From assembly GCA_031216915.1 (NCBI GenBank), contig CM062294.1, forward strand, positions 389,103,217-389,167,216: a DNA stretch of 64,000 nt, written 5' to 3'. Below the pieces are notes generated by a model. It ran no database searches. It was not told the origin of the DNA and saw only the letters and a program-made list of their open reading frames with translations. Position numbers and translations under genes: made by a program. How positions within the stretch are numbered: position 1 is the first letter of the stretch; each line of letters starts with the position of its first letter. Positions 1 through 13,204 of the stretch are shown here, piece by piece. Origin of the DNA: Pictodentalium vernedei (Eukaryota > Mollusca > Scaphopoda > Dentaliida > Dentaliidae).

Positions 1-2123
1 ATTTTTTGTCACCATATTGGACGTATTGTTACCTGTCGGATAGGTAGCTCCTAAACCAGTTATTGCTTATGCCTCTGAATCCATATTTTTCCAGTTTGCA
101 CAACAAAATGTTGTGATTTATAGTGTCAAAGGCCTTAGAGAGATCTAAAAATGTTGCTAAGGTAGCATTCTTAGTGTCCTTATTGTTTTCCGATCTTATA
201 TGCTTAAGAAGTTGCATCACAGGATGGATAGTTGAGTGAAACTTTCTGAATCCATATTGATGCTTGTAGAGAATGTTGAATGAATCTAAGTATTTTGTTA
301 TTCTATTTGACAAAAGTTTTTCTAACACTTTGAAGAAGGCTGGCAAGATACTAATCGGTCTGTAATTATTAAATTTATGCTCATCGCCTGCTTTGAAAAT
401 AGGGATTACTTTATCTATCTTCATTTTGTTCGGGACTATCCCATGGGCAAATGAATTGTTAATTATATGAGTCAGAGGTTCTACAATCTTATCAAATGTA
501 TGTTTAAGAAGGCATGTGGTCATACCTTCACAATCTTCACTATTCTTCGATTTCATTGCATTTATAACATTTCTAACTTCTGTCGGTGTTGTGGGTGTTA
601 AAAAAAAGTTATGTGAATAATTATTATCCATGTAATCTAGAAAATGTTTTTGGGGGTTGATTATTTGTTCACTCGCAATTTTTCCTATATTTTAAAAATA
701 ATTGGTGAATTCCTGTGCAATTTCATTGAGATTGTTTATTTGCTTATTATCCTCCTTTATAAAGGATAATGGCAAGGAGGAAACGCATTTGGTCCTGTGT
801 ATGGTTTCATTTAAAATTTGCCATGTTTTTCGTAAATTGTCTTTGTTTTCCATGAGTATTTCTTTGTAGTACATTGCTTTACTTTGTTTTTTTATCTTGT
901 TGAATATCCTACAGTAGTTTTTGTAGTTTTTAATATTCTGTTCTGTTGGCGCCTTTAGTTTTTTATTGTAAAATTTGGATTTATTACGTGATGAAGTTAG
1001 GAGCCCTTTAGACATCCACGGATTTTGTTTTATGAGTTTTTTGCTTAGTGACGTACATGTACGACTCAATGGGAATGCCTTTTCAAAAGCTGATGAAAAT
1101 ATGTTAGAGAATATATCATATGCTAAATTAGGGCAATTAGCCTCAAATACTGGTGAAAATACTGGTGAAAAATCAGTTTGGGATAAGAGTGTTTTAAAGG
1201 TTGCTACACTGTCTTTATTTATTTTACGCTTCAGCGTGCTCGTTGGGATATCTTTGGATTTTGGGTGAATTTCTGCATAAAAAGTGGCAAAGTGATCTGA
1301 TACATCTGTAATAATGATACCTGATAGGGATGTACATAGGTTATTTGAAAAAATGTGATCAATTAAAGTAGCCGAGTGAAAGGTTACTCGCGTTGGTTTT
1401 GTGATGCGAGGAAGAAAGCCATGGCTCATCATCATATCGATATACTTGGCGATATTACTGTGAGTGCCAGCTTTCAAGAGGTCAATGTTAAAATCACCCA
1501 TAAAATAAGCTTTTTTATTCTCATTATTTAGTTTATCTACTAACTCATTTAATTTGGACAGAAAGAGATCTATATCTGCTTTCGGTTGAGTATTGGGCCT
1601 ATATATTACCCCCACTGTTTTAGTACATTTATTAAATTGAATTTCAATAAAAAGGGATTCAAAGACGTGCGGAATGAAAATTGAAAGGTCATGGCGTATT
1701 TTGAAGGCTATATCTTCCTTGATATAGATTCCAACACCACCGTCACCAGTGGACCTTGTGTTTTTAATCAGGCTGTGATAACCGTTTAACTGATATGACA
1801 TATTAGGGGGAATTTGGAATATTTCTGTAGGACCAATAATTTCAAACTGATTGCGAGAATCCTGTACTTCGCAGAGAAGCCCTTAAGTGGATCCCAGTGT
1901 GCTTTGAGACTTTGACAATTGAGATGGAGTAACGAAAACCCTCCTTCTTGAATATTGAAGTTTTCTGGGATTTCGTTTGGTGAGTAGTACTGGCATTCGT
2001 TCAGGAGTTGTTCTGGAGGGATAGCCAGGTCTTCATCTGAATTTGGGTACATGTGATCACATATATATCTAAAGTCGTATTCTGTCTTTCTCTGGATCTC
2101 GTCTATCGTTATATTACCCGCCA
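1..2123 (-). pseudogene. Non-LTR retrotransposon (LINE) endonuclease-reverse transcriptase, decayed and cut by the window edge
   Basis: The minus strand encodes an APE-type endonuclease followed by a reverse transcriptase in one frame. An upstream segment from about 2123 contains FSLLHLNCQSLKAHW, the usual endonuclease start. A frameshift near 1850 leads into the main frame with GGVGIYI, VGVIYRPNT, YFMGDFNIDLL, TLIDHIFSN and SDHFATF, which are endonuclease motifs. The reverse transcriptase follows with [21 protein letters not shown] and [13 protein letters not shown] (first catalytic Asp), then SYLSDR. The YADD-type block would lie before position 1. Two in-frame TAA codons break the frame: one between the domains near 690, and one at about 28-30 after SYLSDR, beyond which the family-like QYVQYG continues. 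The type resembles CR1/L2/Jockey-group LINEs; I cannot fix the clade. It is a dead copy. Confidence 0.9.
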
Positions 2124-2821
2124 TCGTCCAACATGTGGCCACCCAGGGGTGCTCACAGAGAGCAATATGACTTACATTCAGGCTGGATTGTGATTGATGA
2201 AAGGGGGCCAAGGGCAAAGCAACAAGAATATTCAACTTGAATAGAAAGGGTGTAATGCAGTGTTGAGAAGCTGAAAACGTAAAAAAGTAAGCAAAAACAT
2301 ATGTACAATTATCACTAAGGATAAACAGTTGCCCTTCCTGTAGGGTGAGGAAGTGTGTCACGGCGATGTTATAGATATATTCTGGCTTATAGGATAATCA
2401 AAAATAATTATTTATTTGATACTAGCCATACGCAAATCGTCAAAAGTTTTAGCGTCATGGTTTATGGGAGGGGGGGGGGGGGGGGGGACTCAGAGATTGT
2501 CATTCCTTGTGCAAAAGTTGACCCAAAATTCCCCACTGGTGCGAGCCCACCAAGCTCCCTCCTGTGTAGAGACATGTGCCAACTTTCCGAAACACAAACT
2601 GAAACATAAAATTTGCAGAAGATTGTTATGGGTTGCGCTAGGCACAGGGTAAATAGGTTACTTAAGAACTCGGTGCAGTAAATCAATTTACCTAGGATCC
2701 TCTCAATAATAAGAGTGCCTCTCACTCCAACGTACCCTCGAACTCAGACCAAAGGACGATAGAGTCACAGTCTATAAAAGACCCATTTTACAATATGAGT
2801 AGCACTGGCACAAGTTTTCAT
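2124..2821. other. Unassigned sequence with a G homopolymer
   Basis: No gene is supported here. A long G run lies at about 2467-2487. Short open frames across it are low-complexity artefacts. Confidence 0.5.
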
Positions 2822-4655
2822 AAATGAAAGTGTCAATGACACTGTGGCTCAACTTGTCAAGACAAAGACATGCACATGTATAGTATGTGACACAGCAATG
2901 ACAAACATCTAGGTAATGACCTGATAACAAAGGTACATATAAAGTATTGTAACGGTCTGTACATAAATACTGACCGTTGCCTGTAACAAATGTATAGGTA
3001 AAGTATTGAAAAGGTGGGTGACAGTCAGATGCTAAACTAGAAAAGAAAACTTTGAGTCCCAGAGTGGGTCTGACTGAACCCCAAAATATTTGTTCTCATA
3101 GCACAGTGATAACAAAGGCACCCCAAAACACACTCGTTCCTGTCCCAAGGTGAAAACAAAGGTACCCAAGAAGTTTTGTGAAGATCAGTTCATAAATACG
3201 AGCTGTATAGAACTTGCGACAAAAAACTGATTGGACCTAATTTTGGTACAAAATGGCCACTGGCAGCCATCTTGAATTTTGGACCGTACCCAGAAACACT
3301 CATTCTCGTCCCAAGGTGATAACAAAGGTACCCAAGAAGTTTTGTGAAGATCGGTTCATAAATATAGCCTCTACCCTGAGCCGTATTGACATGTGTGCTC
3401 ACATTGTGTAAGTAGCACTGAATAAATCAAAGTTCATCTAATTTGCATAATTTCTGCACAAAAAAAAACCCCTTACAATATGTGATGTAATCCATGTTAC
3501 TAAACATTCATACAAAAATTTATTCAAATCAGAACTTTCATACAGAAGTTCTGTACAAAAGACTGATTGCACTAATTTTGGTACAAAATGGCTGCTGGTG
3601 GCCATCTTGAATTTTGGACCACACCCAAAAACACTCGCTCTCATCCCACGGTGATAACAAAGGTACCCAAGAAGTTTCGTAAAGATTGGTTCATAAATAT
3701 GGCCTCTAGTCTGAGCTGTATAGAAGTTGTGTACAAAAAACTGATTAGACCTAATTTCGGTACAAAATGGCCACTGGCAGCCATCTTGAATTTTAGACCG
3801 CACCCAGAAACACTCGTTCTCGTCCCAAGGTGATAACAAAGGTACCCAAGACATTTCGTGAAGATCAGTTCATAAATACAGACTCTAGTCTGAGCTGTAT
3901 TGACATGTGTACTTACTGTGTGAAAGTCGCACTAAAAAAATCAAAGTTCATCTAATTTGCATAATTTCTGCACGAGAAAAAAACCCGTATTATATGTGAT
4001 GTATCCCATGGTACTAAACATTCACACAAAAAATTATCCAAATCAGCGCTTTCATATGGAAGTTCTGTGCAAAAATCTGATTGCACCTAATTTTGTACAA
4101 AATGGCTGCCATCGGCCATCTTGAATTTTGGACCGGACCCAAAAACACTCGTTCTCGTCCCACGGTGATACCAAAGGTACCCAAGAAGTTTCGTAAAGAT
4201 CGGTTCATAAATACGGCCTCTAGCCCGAGCCGTATTGGCATTTGCACTTACAGTGCTGAGAGTAACACCAAAAAACATCAAAATTAGTCTAATTTGCACA
4301 ATTTACGCACGAGAAAAAAACCTGTATTATATGTGATGTATCCCATGGTACTAAACATTCATACAAAAAATTATTCAAATCAGAGCTTTCATATGGAAGT
4401 TCTGTACAAAAAACAGATTTCTGCATCATCGGTACAAAATGGTGGCTGGCAGCCATCTTGAATTTCGGACTGCACCCCAAAACACTCGTTCTCGTCCCAC
4501 GGTCATAACAAAGGTACCCAAGAAGTTTCGTAAAGATCGGTTCATAAATACGGCCTCTAGCCCGAGCTGTATCCAATTGTTGACGTACGGACAGACGGAC
4601 AGACAGCCAGATGGACAGACGGACGATGGACGAAGGGCCAAAGTTGAGCTAAAAA
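2822..4655. repeat. Pearl/HINE-like repeat, family D copy 1
   Basis: The left end is a small hairpin (GTGTCAATGACAC) followed by GGCTCAACTTG. The core holds several copies of a block around ACAAAATGGC, GCCATCTTGAATTT, CACTCGTTCTCGTCCCA and GATAACAAAGGTACCCAAG, each ending near GGTTCATAAATACGGCCTC. It closes with a GGACAGACGGACAG microsatellite (about 4580-4630) and AAAGTTGAGCTAAAAA. The left GCTCAACT and the right AGTTGAGC are exact inverted repeats. This architecture matches non-autonomous Helentron-type elements known as pearl in bivalves and DINE-1 in flies. It encodes no protein. Confidence 0.7.
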
Positions 4656-5190
4656 TTAGGATCAGAGGGATCCTTCCAATAAGAAAACGCATGCCAATTT
4701 TTCAAAGCAAAAATGGAAAGCCTAAGCTAGAAAGGTCAGGTTGCGAAGTCACATCTCAAGGTGCTCTCTGGGGTGGGAGGGGGCTGTCTGTGGAGTCCGT
4801 TCCACCACTGCTAGTATCACGATTGGCATTAAGGTACATTAAGAGGTGTTCAATGCAAGTCTGAGAGACTTGAAACAATGGCATAGCTAAAGCATGCACA
4901 GGTAAAAACAAACGTGGAGTCATCATTATATATAACTGGGTGCTTTCTCATAAGGTGAGTTGATGAGCTTGTTCCGATAAGGAGTAATAGGCCATGGTTA
5001 GAAGTAAATAATAAATGAAAAAATCTGATGTTTCAGAAAAATAATTTGTACTGTTGGCTTCAACTTGTGTTAGGTAAAGGATTAAAGGTGCAGTTCATAA
5101 AGCAATGTTGGGCTATATGAGTCAATTTTCTTTCTTGCATGTAATAACTCCCAATCCTTCAAAATGCATTTTGGGAATAATTGCCTAAGT
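4656..5190. other. Unassigned sequence
   Basis: AT-rich sequence. I see no gene or recognisable repeat boundary. It ends at a GT dinucleotide run. Confidence 0.4.
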
Positions 5191-5199
5191 GATACGTGT

Positions 5200-5230
<31 letters not shown>

Positions 5231-7259
5231 GGGGGAGGGGGGGAGCGGGGGGGAGAAGAGGGAGTTTTGACCAGTGGATCTAAAGAAAAGAAGATTTTTA
5301 AAGAATATTCCACATATTGAACTAAGTTATAATCCAGGCTCATATATGAACCCAGGGACTTGGCTTTAACAAACCTGAATCTCACCCCCTAAGGATGCTG
5401 CACACCAAATATCAAAACATTCTGACTGCTGGATCTGAAGAAGAAGATTTTTAAAGAAAATTCCTCATTTCGAACTAAGTTACAATTCAAGCTCCCACAG
5501 TGAGCCCAAATATGGACCTAGGGACATGGCTTGAACAAACTTGAATCTCACCGCCCCGAAGGATGCTGCATACCAAATATCAAAACATTCCGACTGCTGG
5601 ATCTGAAGAAGATTTTTAAAGAAAATTCCTCATTTTGAACTCAGTTATCATTCGGGCTCCCACAGTGAGCCCAAATATGGACCTAGGGACATGGCTTGAA
5701 CAAACTTGAATCTCACCCCCCTAAGGATGCTGCATACCAAATATCAAAACATTCCGACTGCTGGATCTGAAGAAGAATTTTAAAGAAAATTCCTCATTTT
5801 GAACTAAGTTATAATTCGGGCTCCCACAGTGAGCCCAAATATGAACCCAGGGACTTGGCTTTAACAAACCTGAATCTCACCCCCTAAGGATGCTGCACAC
5901 CAAATATCAAAACATTCTGACGCTGGATCTGAAGAAGAAGATTTTTAAAGAAAATTCCTCATTTCGAACTAAGTTACAATTCAAGCTCCCACAGTGAGCC
6001 CAAATATGGACCTAGGGACATGGCTTGAACAAACTTGAATCTCACCGCCCCGAAGGATGCTGCATACCAAATATCAAAACATTCCGACTGCTGGATCTGA
6101 AGAAGAAGATTTTTAAAGAAAATTCCTCATTTTGAACTCAGTTATCATTCGGGCTCCCACAGTGAGCCCAAATATGGACCTAGGGACATGGCTTGAACAA
6201 ACTTGAATCTCACCCCCCTAAGGATGCTGCATACCAAATATCAAAACATTCCGACTGCTGGATCTGAAGAAGAATTTTAAAGAAAATTCCTCATTTTGAA
6301 CTAAGTTATAAATCGGGCTCCCACAGTGAGCCCAAATATGAACCCAGGGACTTGGCTTGAACAAAATTGAATCTCACCCCCCTAAGCATGGTGCATACCC
6401 AATATCAAAAGATTCTGCCTGCTGAATCTTGAGAAGAAGATTTTCAAAGAAATTTGCCTGAAATGCACTAAGTTCAAATTTGGGCTCCTATACGGAGCCC
6501 AAATGTACACCCAGGGGGCCGATTTGAACAAACTTAATCAGATCCACCCCACAATGTTGCATACCAAATATTAAAAGATCTGCCTGCTGGATCTGGAGAA
6601 GAAGATTTTTAAAGAATTTTGCCAGAAATGCACTAAGTTTGAATTCGGGCTTCTATAGTGAGCCCAAATATGAATTCAGGGGGCCGATTTGAACAAACTT
6701 GAATCAGATCCACCCCACAATGTTGCATACCAAATATCAAAAGATTCTGCCTGCTGGATCTGGAGAAGAAGATTTTTAAAGAAATTTGCCTGAAAGGTAA
6801 TTCGAGCTTCTATAGTGAGCCCAAATATAAATCCAGGGGGCTGATTTGAACAAACTTGAATCAGATCCACCCCCACAATGTTGCATACCAAATATCAAAA
6901 GATTCTGCCTGCTGGATTTAGAGAAGAAGATTTTTTAATGTTTTTCCCATTGCCTACAGTGTTAAAAAATGCTGACTCAGCACTTTTTCAAAGTCCCCAA
7001 AAAGTACCCCATGATAAAACCCGATAACAATTCTATTTTTACCATTCCATTCTATTGGTCCGAAGGAAGCTTCACACCAAATAAGAATTCTCAGTGCTGT
7101 GTAGTTTTGGAGATATGGGCGTTTTAATTTTTTTCTATTTTTAGCTCCTGCAGTTGCCAAGGGGCAACGGGAAATTTTTGTTTGGCATAAATTAAGTACT
7201 TATGACCCAATAAGACCTCATATCAAATCTGGTTCAAATCTGCCTCTCGGTTTGGAAAA
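5191..7259. repeat. Pearl/HINE-like repeat, family A copy 1 (truncated at both ends)
   Basis: A (GT)n-(G)n tract at about 5196-5250 replaces the left end. The core is at least eight tandem units of roughly 165-170 bp. Each contains GATGCTGCATACCAAATATC, CTGGATCTGAAGAAGAAG, TTCCTCATTTTGAACTAAG and a mini-hairpin GGGCTCCCACAGTGAGCCC. Units from 6370 on are a diverged subtype (CTGCCTGCTGGATCT). After 6950 the non-tandem right part of the family follows (GACCCAATAAG, TCAAATCTGCCTCTCGG). The copy stops at 7259, where DIRS-1 begins, so its own right hairpin is absent. Confidence 0.7.
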
Positions 7260-7544
7260 TTATAAATTCTAAGTAATTTGTATATTTTTTATACTTACCA
7301 ATGGCCCAGACTAACTAAAAATTAATCCAGGGCCAAACACAAATTTTGCCCCCCAATCCCCAAAATTTGCATGCAAAACCGAAAACTCAATGTCCTATCT
7401 TGTTCTCCATACTTTTCAGATCTGCACATGCGCAGTATCTAGGAAGACACCGAAATTGGCTCCAGCCATCATTCTTTTTATAATTGCCTGTTAAATGTTG
7501 TAAACAGCGGGGAGGTGTGAGTGCCCACTCATGGGACGGCCATA

Positions 7545-7640
7545 CCTGTCTGGGCCATTGGTAAGTATAAAAAATATACAAAGTTCTTAGAATTTATAAT
7601 ATTTTTATACAACAACCAATGGCCCAGACTAGCTGAATTG
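7545..7640. repeat. Internal complementary region of DIRS-1
   Basis: The first half (GGTAAGTATAAAAAATATAC and on to about 7598) is the reverse complement of the element's own left terminus at 7260-7310. The second half (about 7600-7640, with ACCAATGGCCCAGACTAGCTG) corresponds to the other terminus, by comparison with DIRS-3. The two ends are thus fused head to tail inside the element, as in the DIRS1 replication model. Confidence 0.75.
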
Positions 7641-8249
7641 TAAAAAGGCTGGAGGGCCTAGGACATAAAGGAAAATCCAACCTCTCAATCACTTCAGTAA
7701 AGGATATCTCCTACAGGAGAATAGGAGAAAAAAGGAATTATATATGTCTTTCTCCTTTACGAGAAACGAGAAAGACACAACACCAACAATGTAATTGAGT
7801 ATTACATAATATATAATTCTGCATTTAATGCCAGCATAACCCATTATGCTAATTCGGTGAAGGAAAGCCAATATCTAAAGATAGTCCAGAGAATGAGATT
7901 CTTTATACTCATTTAAAAGTGTCAGAGGATTGTATATTAATGCCCGTTTGACACATGACATATACAAATGCTTCACAGTGAGCTACACTTTAAAAACAGT
8001 ACATAAATGAGACACAGTTATTGCTTCACACCAAGCTAGACATTAAAACCATCCCAACCCCGACTCAGGACTACTGACACCGGAGGAGGTCTTCCCTTGC
8101 TTTTCACTATAAAGCCAGATGAACATAAGGGAAAAAACCATCCCCCCCCCCTTCCCCTTGTTCTGAGGTACGAAACCACAGAACGAAGAGGGCAGCAGAA
8201 CAGCATCACTGCTGGAACGGGCTGCCTAAATAACTATAGATGTAATCAT

Positions 8250-9220
8250 TTAGCGGATGACATTCTGAGCAACATAAAGAGGACCTAAAGATCTAAGGTC
8301 ACCGGAGATGGACTCTAAATTTCTAAGGTAAAACTTGTTAAATGCAGAGGGCTGGGTCCAGTAAGCAGCCTTCATGAGATCAGTAATGGCTATACTGTTA
8401 GGACAAGCCCAAGAAGTGGACAGCACTCTAACTTCATGCGCTGATATCTTATTTACAGAACATAGATCCGAAGATAGATTTTCATAGGCAAAACGTATTG
8501 CCAGCTGAATCCATCTAGCAACCGAATGAACAAAAATACCTTTTCTGTTAGGAATCAATGAAAGAAAGAACGTTTTCTTCCTTTTCTTATAAAATCTGAT
8601 CGACGTTTAAATATGTGCATAGCCCTGACTGGACACAGCAGAGGGCTTCAGTTGTCCGAGGATGGCAGAGCCTTAATGGTAATAGGCTCAGGCCGTTTAT
8701 CTGGAGTCTGATTCTCAGCTAGAAATCCCACTTCCGTAGTTAGGGTAATGGTATTACCCACACTACGGTAGTGAGAATCATCAGCTGATAAAGCATGAAG
8801 TTCACTAACTCTTCCAGCAGACGCAAAGGCTAAGAGAAATGCTGTTTTATAGGTCAAGAATTTGAACTCTACAACATTCAACGGCTCAAACAGAGCTTCT
8901 TTAAGCTTCAACAGAACCCAAGCCAAATTCCACTTAGAAATCTGAGGGTTCTAGGTCTATTAATAGAGAAATTTCTAACCAGCTTGGACAATGAAGCATT
9001 AGATCCAATAGCCAAGTTATCATGATGAGCAGAAGTGTTTGATAACATAGACCTATAGCCCTTAATAGTGACGGGCTGCAGTTTGAGAATGTCAAACAAG
9101 TAGACCAGGAAATTGGCAATATTTGGTATGGACGGATCATAAACGTCTATCGATTGATCCTTACACCAACGGAAGAAACCCTTCCACTTCGCTGCATAGT
9201 TCAGTTAGAAGTTGCGTCCA
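8250..9220 (-). pseudogene. DIRS-1 tyrosine recombinase
   Basis: This is a phage-integrase-fold recombinase that would insert the circular cDNA. Pieces in three frames are collinear with the DIRS-3 protein: an N-terminal core-binding part (LQPVTIKGYRSMLSNT), then TAFLLAFASAGRVSELHAL with catalytic Arg I, then KISAHEVRVLSTSWA with the His-x-x-Arg pair, and NKFYLRNLES with the nucleophilic Tyr. The catalytic residues survive, but frameshifts near 8930 and between 8648 and 8558 separate them. Confidence 0.85.
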
Positions 9221-9399
9221 TTGCTCGGCCTGTAAAGTGTTTTCCATGCAAGAAGGGCCGCACAACAGAAATACGTGAAGGTTGAGACCTTCCGGGTTGT
9301 GATGCAGTGCGTGTGACTTCCCCTGATAAAGAAGGTCCTCTCGTGGAGGAAGCTTCTGGGGAACGTCCCATAACAGACATCTGAGAAGATTGATCCATG

Positions 9400-10954
9400 G
9401 TTTCTGTGACGACTATCATTCCGTCCTGTGAGATCGACAGAGCTTCTACTGCATATGTTCGGTGGTCTGGACATGGCGACACGAACATCAGTAACTGATT
9501 GTTCAGGTGCGTCACAAACAGATCTATCATGGGACGATCCCACTGGTAGCAAATCTGAATACTCGCTTGTTGAGCATGCACTCCGATGGCAACAGGCAAC
9601 CTTTCCAAGAGAGTCAGCTGTTACATTCAGATGATGGACAGAAAGTTGAACATGATGATTCATGATGTATAGAAGAATCTTCTCCGTTAGTTCGCATAAC
9701 GGAATCGAATGAGTGCCGCCCTAGTTCCTGATGTACGCTACCACTGTCGACAAAATATGAACATGAGCGTCCGCTATTATGTGAATCCAATGTTGTAGCG
9801 CTAGCCATATCGACATCATCTCTTTGATGTTTATGTGCTTCTCCAGGAACCGAGGGTCCTAAAGACACTGACACTTCAAGTCTGCGGGACTTAGGGTCGT
9901 GTCCCAACCCGTCTGACTCGCAACCGTCATAATCGTGAAAGCCAGATCCAACAGTTGCAGTGGAACTCCCTGAGTTAACCACTGAGTATCTGCCCAAATC
10001 TGAACCCTTTGTTTTATCAGGTCCATTAAAACAATACTGATTTTGAGTGAATACATCTTCACACTCCGGTTCTGAGTAAAGAATATCTGGAGGGGACGCG
10101 TGCGCAGACGACCGATCAGAATCAGATCCGCAGCCGTTCTGCACAGCCCCAACAGTCACATGAATTCCCTCGCTGTTAATGCGTCTGAGTGTAGACAAAA
10201 GCGAGCATAACTAATTTCGCTCTGGGTAACGGCAAATGAACCAGATTGTTGTGAGTCTCGAAGCTCATTCCTAAGTGAATGAACGACTTGGACAGAGCTA
10301 GATCCGACTTTTTCTCGTTTACGATGAAACTGAGACGTCGGAGTAATAGAAGCAGACTCTGAACATCACTCTGAAGAATAACTCTGTTGCCATATCTCTG
10401 TAGAATGTCGTCCACGTAAGCCGACGTTACCACAGACAAATGAGCTCGGAAGTGTGACATTACTGAGTTCATTATTCGAGTGAATGCCCAGGGAGCCAGA
10501 TTCAAAGCACATTGCCCTGAACTGATTCATCTTCCATTGTATGGCAAACCACAGGTACCTTCTGAATGCCGGATGTACCAGCACATGAAAGTACGCATCC
10601 TTTAGATCTATGCTTGCCATATAGTCATTCACTCGAACGCTCACCCTTACAGACCGAATGGTCTCATTATAGAATTTTGGAGGTACAAAGAGCTTGCTTA
10701 TCCAGCTCAGGTCTATAACCGGTCGGAATGAGCCGTCTGGCTTCGGTATGAGGAACAGGTGACTGTAGAGACCTTGAGAATTTTGATTTGTGATGACCTC
10801 TATTGCTTCCTTTGATAAGAGAGCTTGCACCTCCGCTATGATAGACTCTCTTTTGCAAGGATCTGACGGAAGATTTGTCCAATGCAGACATCTTGTTAGT
10901 GGGGGGTTTTGCTCGGAATGATAGCCTTAGGCCGTCCGAGACTACACTTCTCAC
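9400..10954 (-). pseudogene. DIRS-1 reverse transcriptase and RNase H
   Basis: The reverse transcriptase shows LYSHLFLIPKPDGSFRPVID, SIDLKDAYFHVLVHPAFRRY (first catalytic Asp) and AYVDDILQRYGN (the YVDD box), split by a frameshift near 10510. The RNase H part follows with WLTQGVPLQL and IMTVASQTGW. In DIRS-3 this motif is IMTDASQTGW, so the first RNase H catalytic Asp is replaced by Val here. Further frameshifts occur towards 9600. The copy cannot encode an active RNase H. Confidence 0.85.
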
Positions 10955-11139
10955 TCACTGGTCTTCCGTGATTGTTATCCAGTTTTTTGCAAAGCTTGAT
11001 AACCTTCTGCCAACTGGTAAGCAATAGAGGCCTTGACCATCACCTGTACAACCTACGAGGCTTATGGGAGGAGAAACCACATCCTCCCTGAGAAGAACCT
11101 CGCCCCAGCGGCCTAGGGGCATCTGACCGATAGTCCCGA

Positions 11140-13204
11140 TCAGACCTCCGTCCCTTTTCCCGAGTCGCTATACTGACGACCACCAGAGTAAGAATAAGAG
11201 GGTTTCCTATACCCTCGTGAGGAGTCCCCTTTTGGCGATTTCTGTCTGGAACATCCTCTTTTACTCTTGTCTGCCGCAGCTGGTCGATTAGATGCCGACT
11301 TTAAAAGCAGAGCATTAGACGCTTTCTTAGTAGTCTGGTCATAGACTAATGAAAGCTTGTCGTCAAATATAGTATGTCTGGAGACCGGAGCAACTCGGAG
11401 AAGAGAGTTTTTCACCTTGTCATCTATCAGTGATGACAACACAAGGGCACCATCACGTCTGATTAACTCCAGATTAGCCACTGTTAGGGAAGAGTTATAT
11501 GTGGCATACATAATTGCCCTGGAAAGAACTCTAAGAGAGGTATGAACATCCTCAAATTCCTTTCTGTTGAAACGTTGCCCCATAGCTCTTGTAAGGTGAT
11601 CTGCGTAAGACATAGCGTCCAAATTCAATCTATTTGAAGAAATTACCGTCTCAATTGTGTCTGAACAAATTGTGAATGATCCAGGTAAGGATACCTCTAG
11701 ATCCACGGCCTGCTCATCCAAACGCAGAGGAGCTCTCTCTGAACATCTTCCCCGACTGTTTTAAATGAACGTGGTCCAAGAAACGGTATGTTTGAAGAAG
11801 ATGAAGTTAAGAAACCGCCTTTCTTCCTCGTACTCGAGAGATTAAATACGGCGTCGTCTATATGGCCAAAGACCTGCGACACCTGCCTAGACTGAACCAG
11901 AAAAGGACCTCCTCCTTTGTCTGGATAAAATCTGCGTCCAACGACGCCAGTAGTTTCTTCCTTGTCGTTGCAGCATTCTGATTCGACGGAACAAATTCAG
12001 GGTTGTATTGATGTATGAAAGCCATCGCAACCATGTGTTGTTCCTAAAGGGAAGGGTAATCTTCTTCCATATCCCTTTCACCATCCGAGTCCGAGAGAAT
12101 CAGTTGTGAATCTCAGTCCCTTGCATCTGCATGAACAGAGGACTGTACCGACCCAGCACTGCCCGACAGCTCATGTTCTGAGTCTGGAGGAGGCTGCTCT
12201 TGCACTTGCTGGGATGCTGCGATCAGCTGCACAATCTGCGACAGAAAGTCCATCACCAAGGCCTGAGGAGCAGCGGTCTTCTGTTTCTTCGCTGCTTGCT
12301 GCTCCTGGGATGGCGTGTCGGAGATGGCTCTTTTCTCCGAGCATCCCGATGATCGAGGCCTCGTCTCAATAGCTACTGGATGGTCCGACTTCACCGGCGA
12401 AGAGTGGTCCCTTCTTCCCGTAGCAGGCTGGATATCCGAAGTTGGGTAGCTAGGATGCGGCTGTGTGTGCTTAGTAGATGAAGTGGAAGAAGTCGTAACT
12501 GCAGCCGAGGCCGGCTACGATCTATATAGAGCGTCCCGAATGGCAGGTGTAGACGTATGTTCTGACTCACACAAGTTCCATATCACAACATCTGGCCCCA
12601 GATGTTGCTGTGATAGAGAGGGATCTCTCTTGCTCGTGGTCCTTTCAGACCTCGCCGAGCTTCCCACAACACTTGCTGGCTTCTTCCCTTGTTCCGTCAT
12701 CGCTGGGAGAGCATGTTTATGTTTTAAAGTGCTCACTCTACCCAATCCACTTCTTTTGATTGCAATGGACGTACCCGGCGTCACGGTAACCATGGACAGA
12801 GTAACCGCTTTGCCGGTTGAGCTAGCTGCAGACAAGGGACTGAAACCACTGGCTAGTGGCTTTATCCCCTGTCTAATATTCATGAGCACTTTGGCAGCTA
12901 GCTCTGTTTGTTCATCAGAGCACGACGACGGTAGCACACTTCTGGAAGGTGTCACATAACCATCACCATGTTGTTGTTCCTCTGAAAAAGAAACTGAGAA
13001 ACTTAATTGACTTTGCGGCAAGAGGACCGGCATTGGCCTCTCACCGCTAACAACATAATGTGACACCCGCATCCAACCTTTGTCATCCCAATCAACACAT
13101 GTAGGACAGGAATTAGCAGGAGTACATCGACTACAAGCAAGGCAACAAGCATGTAAATCTGAGGAAGATTTCCTCGCCTTGCATTTTGAACAATAAGCTT
13201 TCAT
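11140..13204 (-). pseudogene. DIRS-1 gag-like protein
   Basis: The probable start at 13204 gives MKAYCSKCKARKSSSDLH followed by several Cys pairs (CLACSRC, CPTC), a small putative zinc-binding head. A long Ser-rich low-complexity linker follows to about 12515. After frameshifts, a C-terminal part at 11721-11140 contains VHTSLRVLSRAIMYATYNSS and VANLELIRRDGALVLSS, then a basic Ser/Gly/Tyr-rich tail. The same middle domain is found in DIRS-B (VQAPLRVLSKALM), which supports a shared gag. The function as nucleocapsid is inferred from position. Confidence 0.7.

Noticed and set aside
975-1268. Plus-strand frame over the LINE
   Set aside because: Antisense shadow of the endonuclease-reverse transcriptase linker on the minus strand.
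5386-6900. Regularly spaced repeats that could suggest a CRISPR array
   Set aside because: Units of about 165-170 bp are homologous along their whole length with no unique spacers, and the DNA is clearly metazoan.
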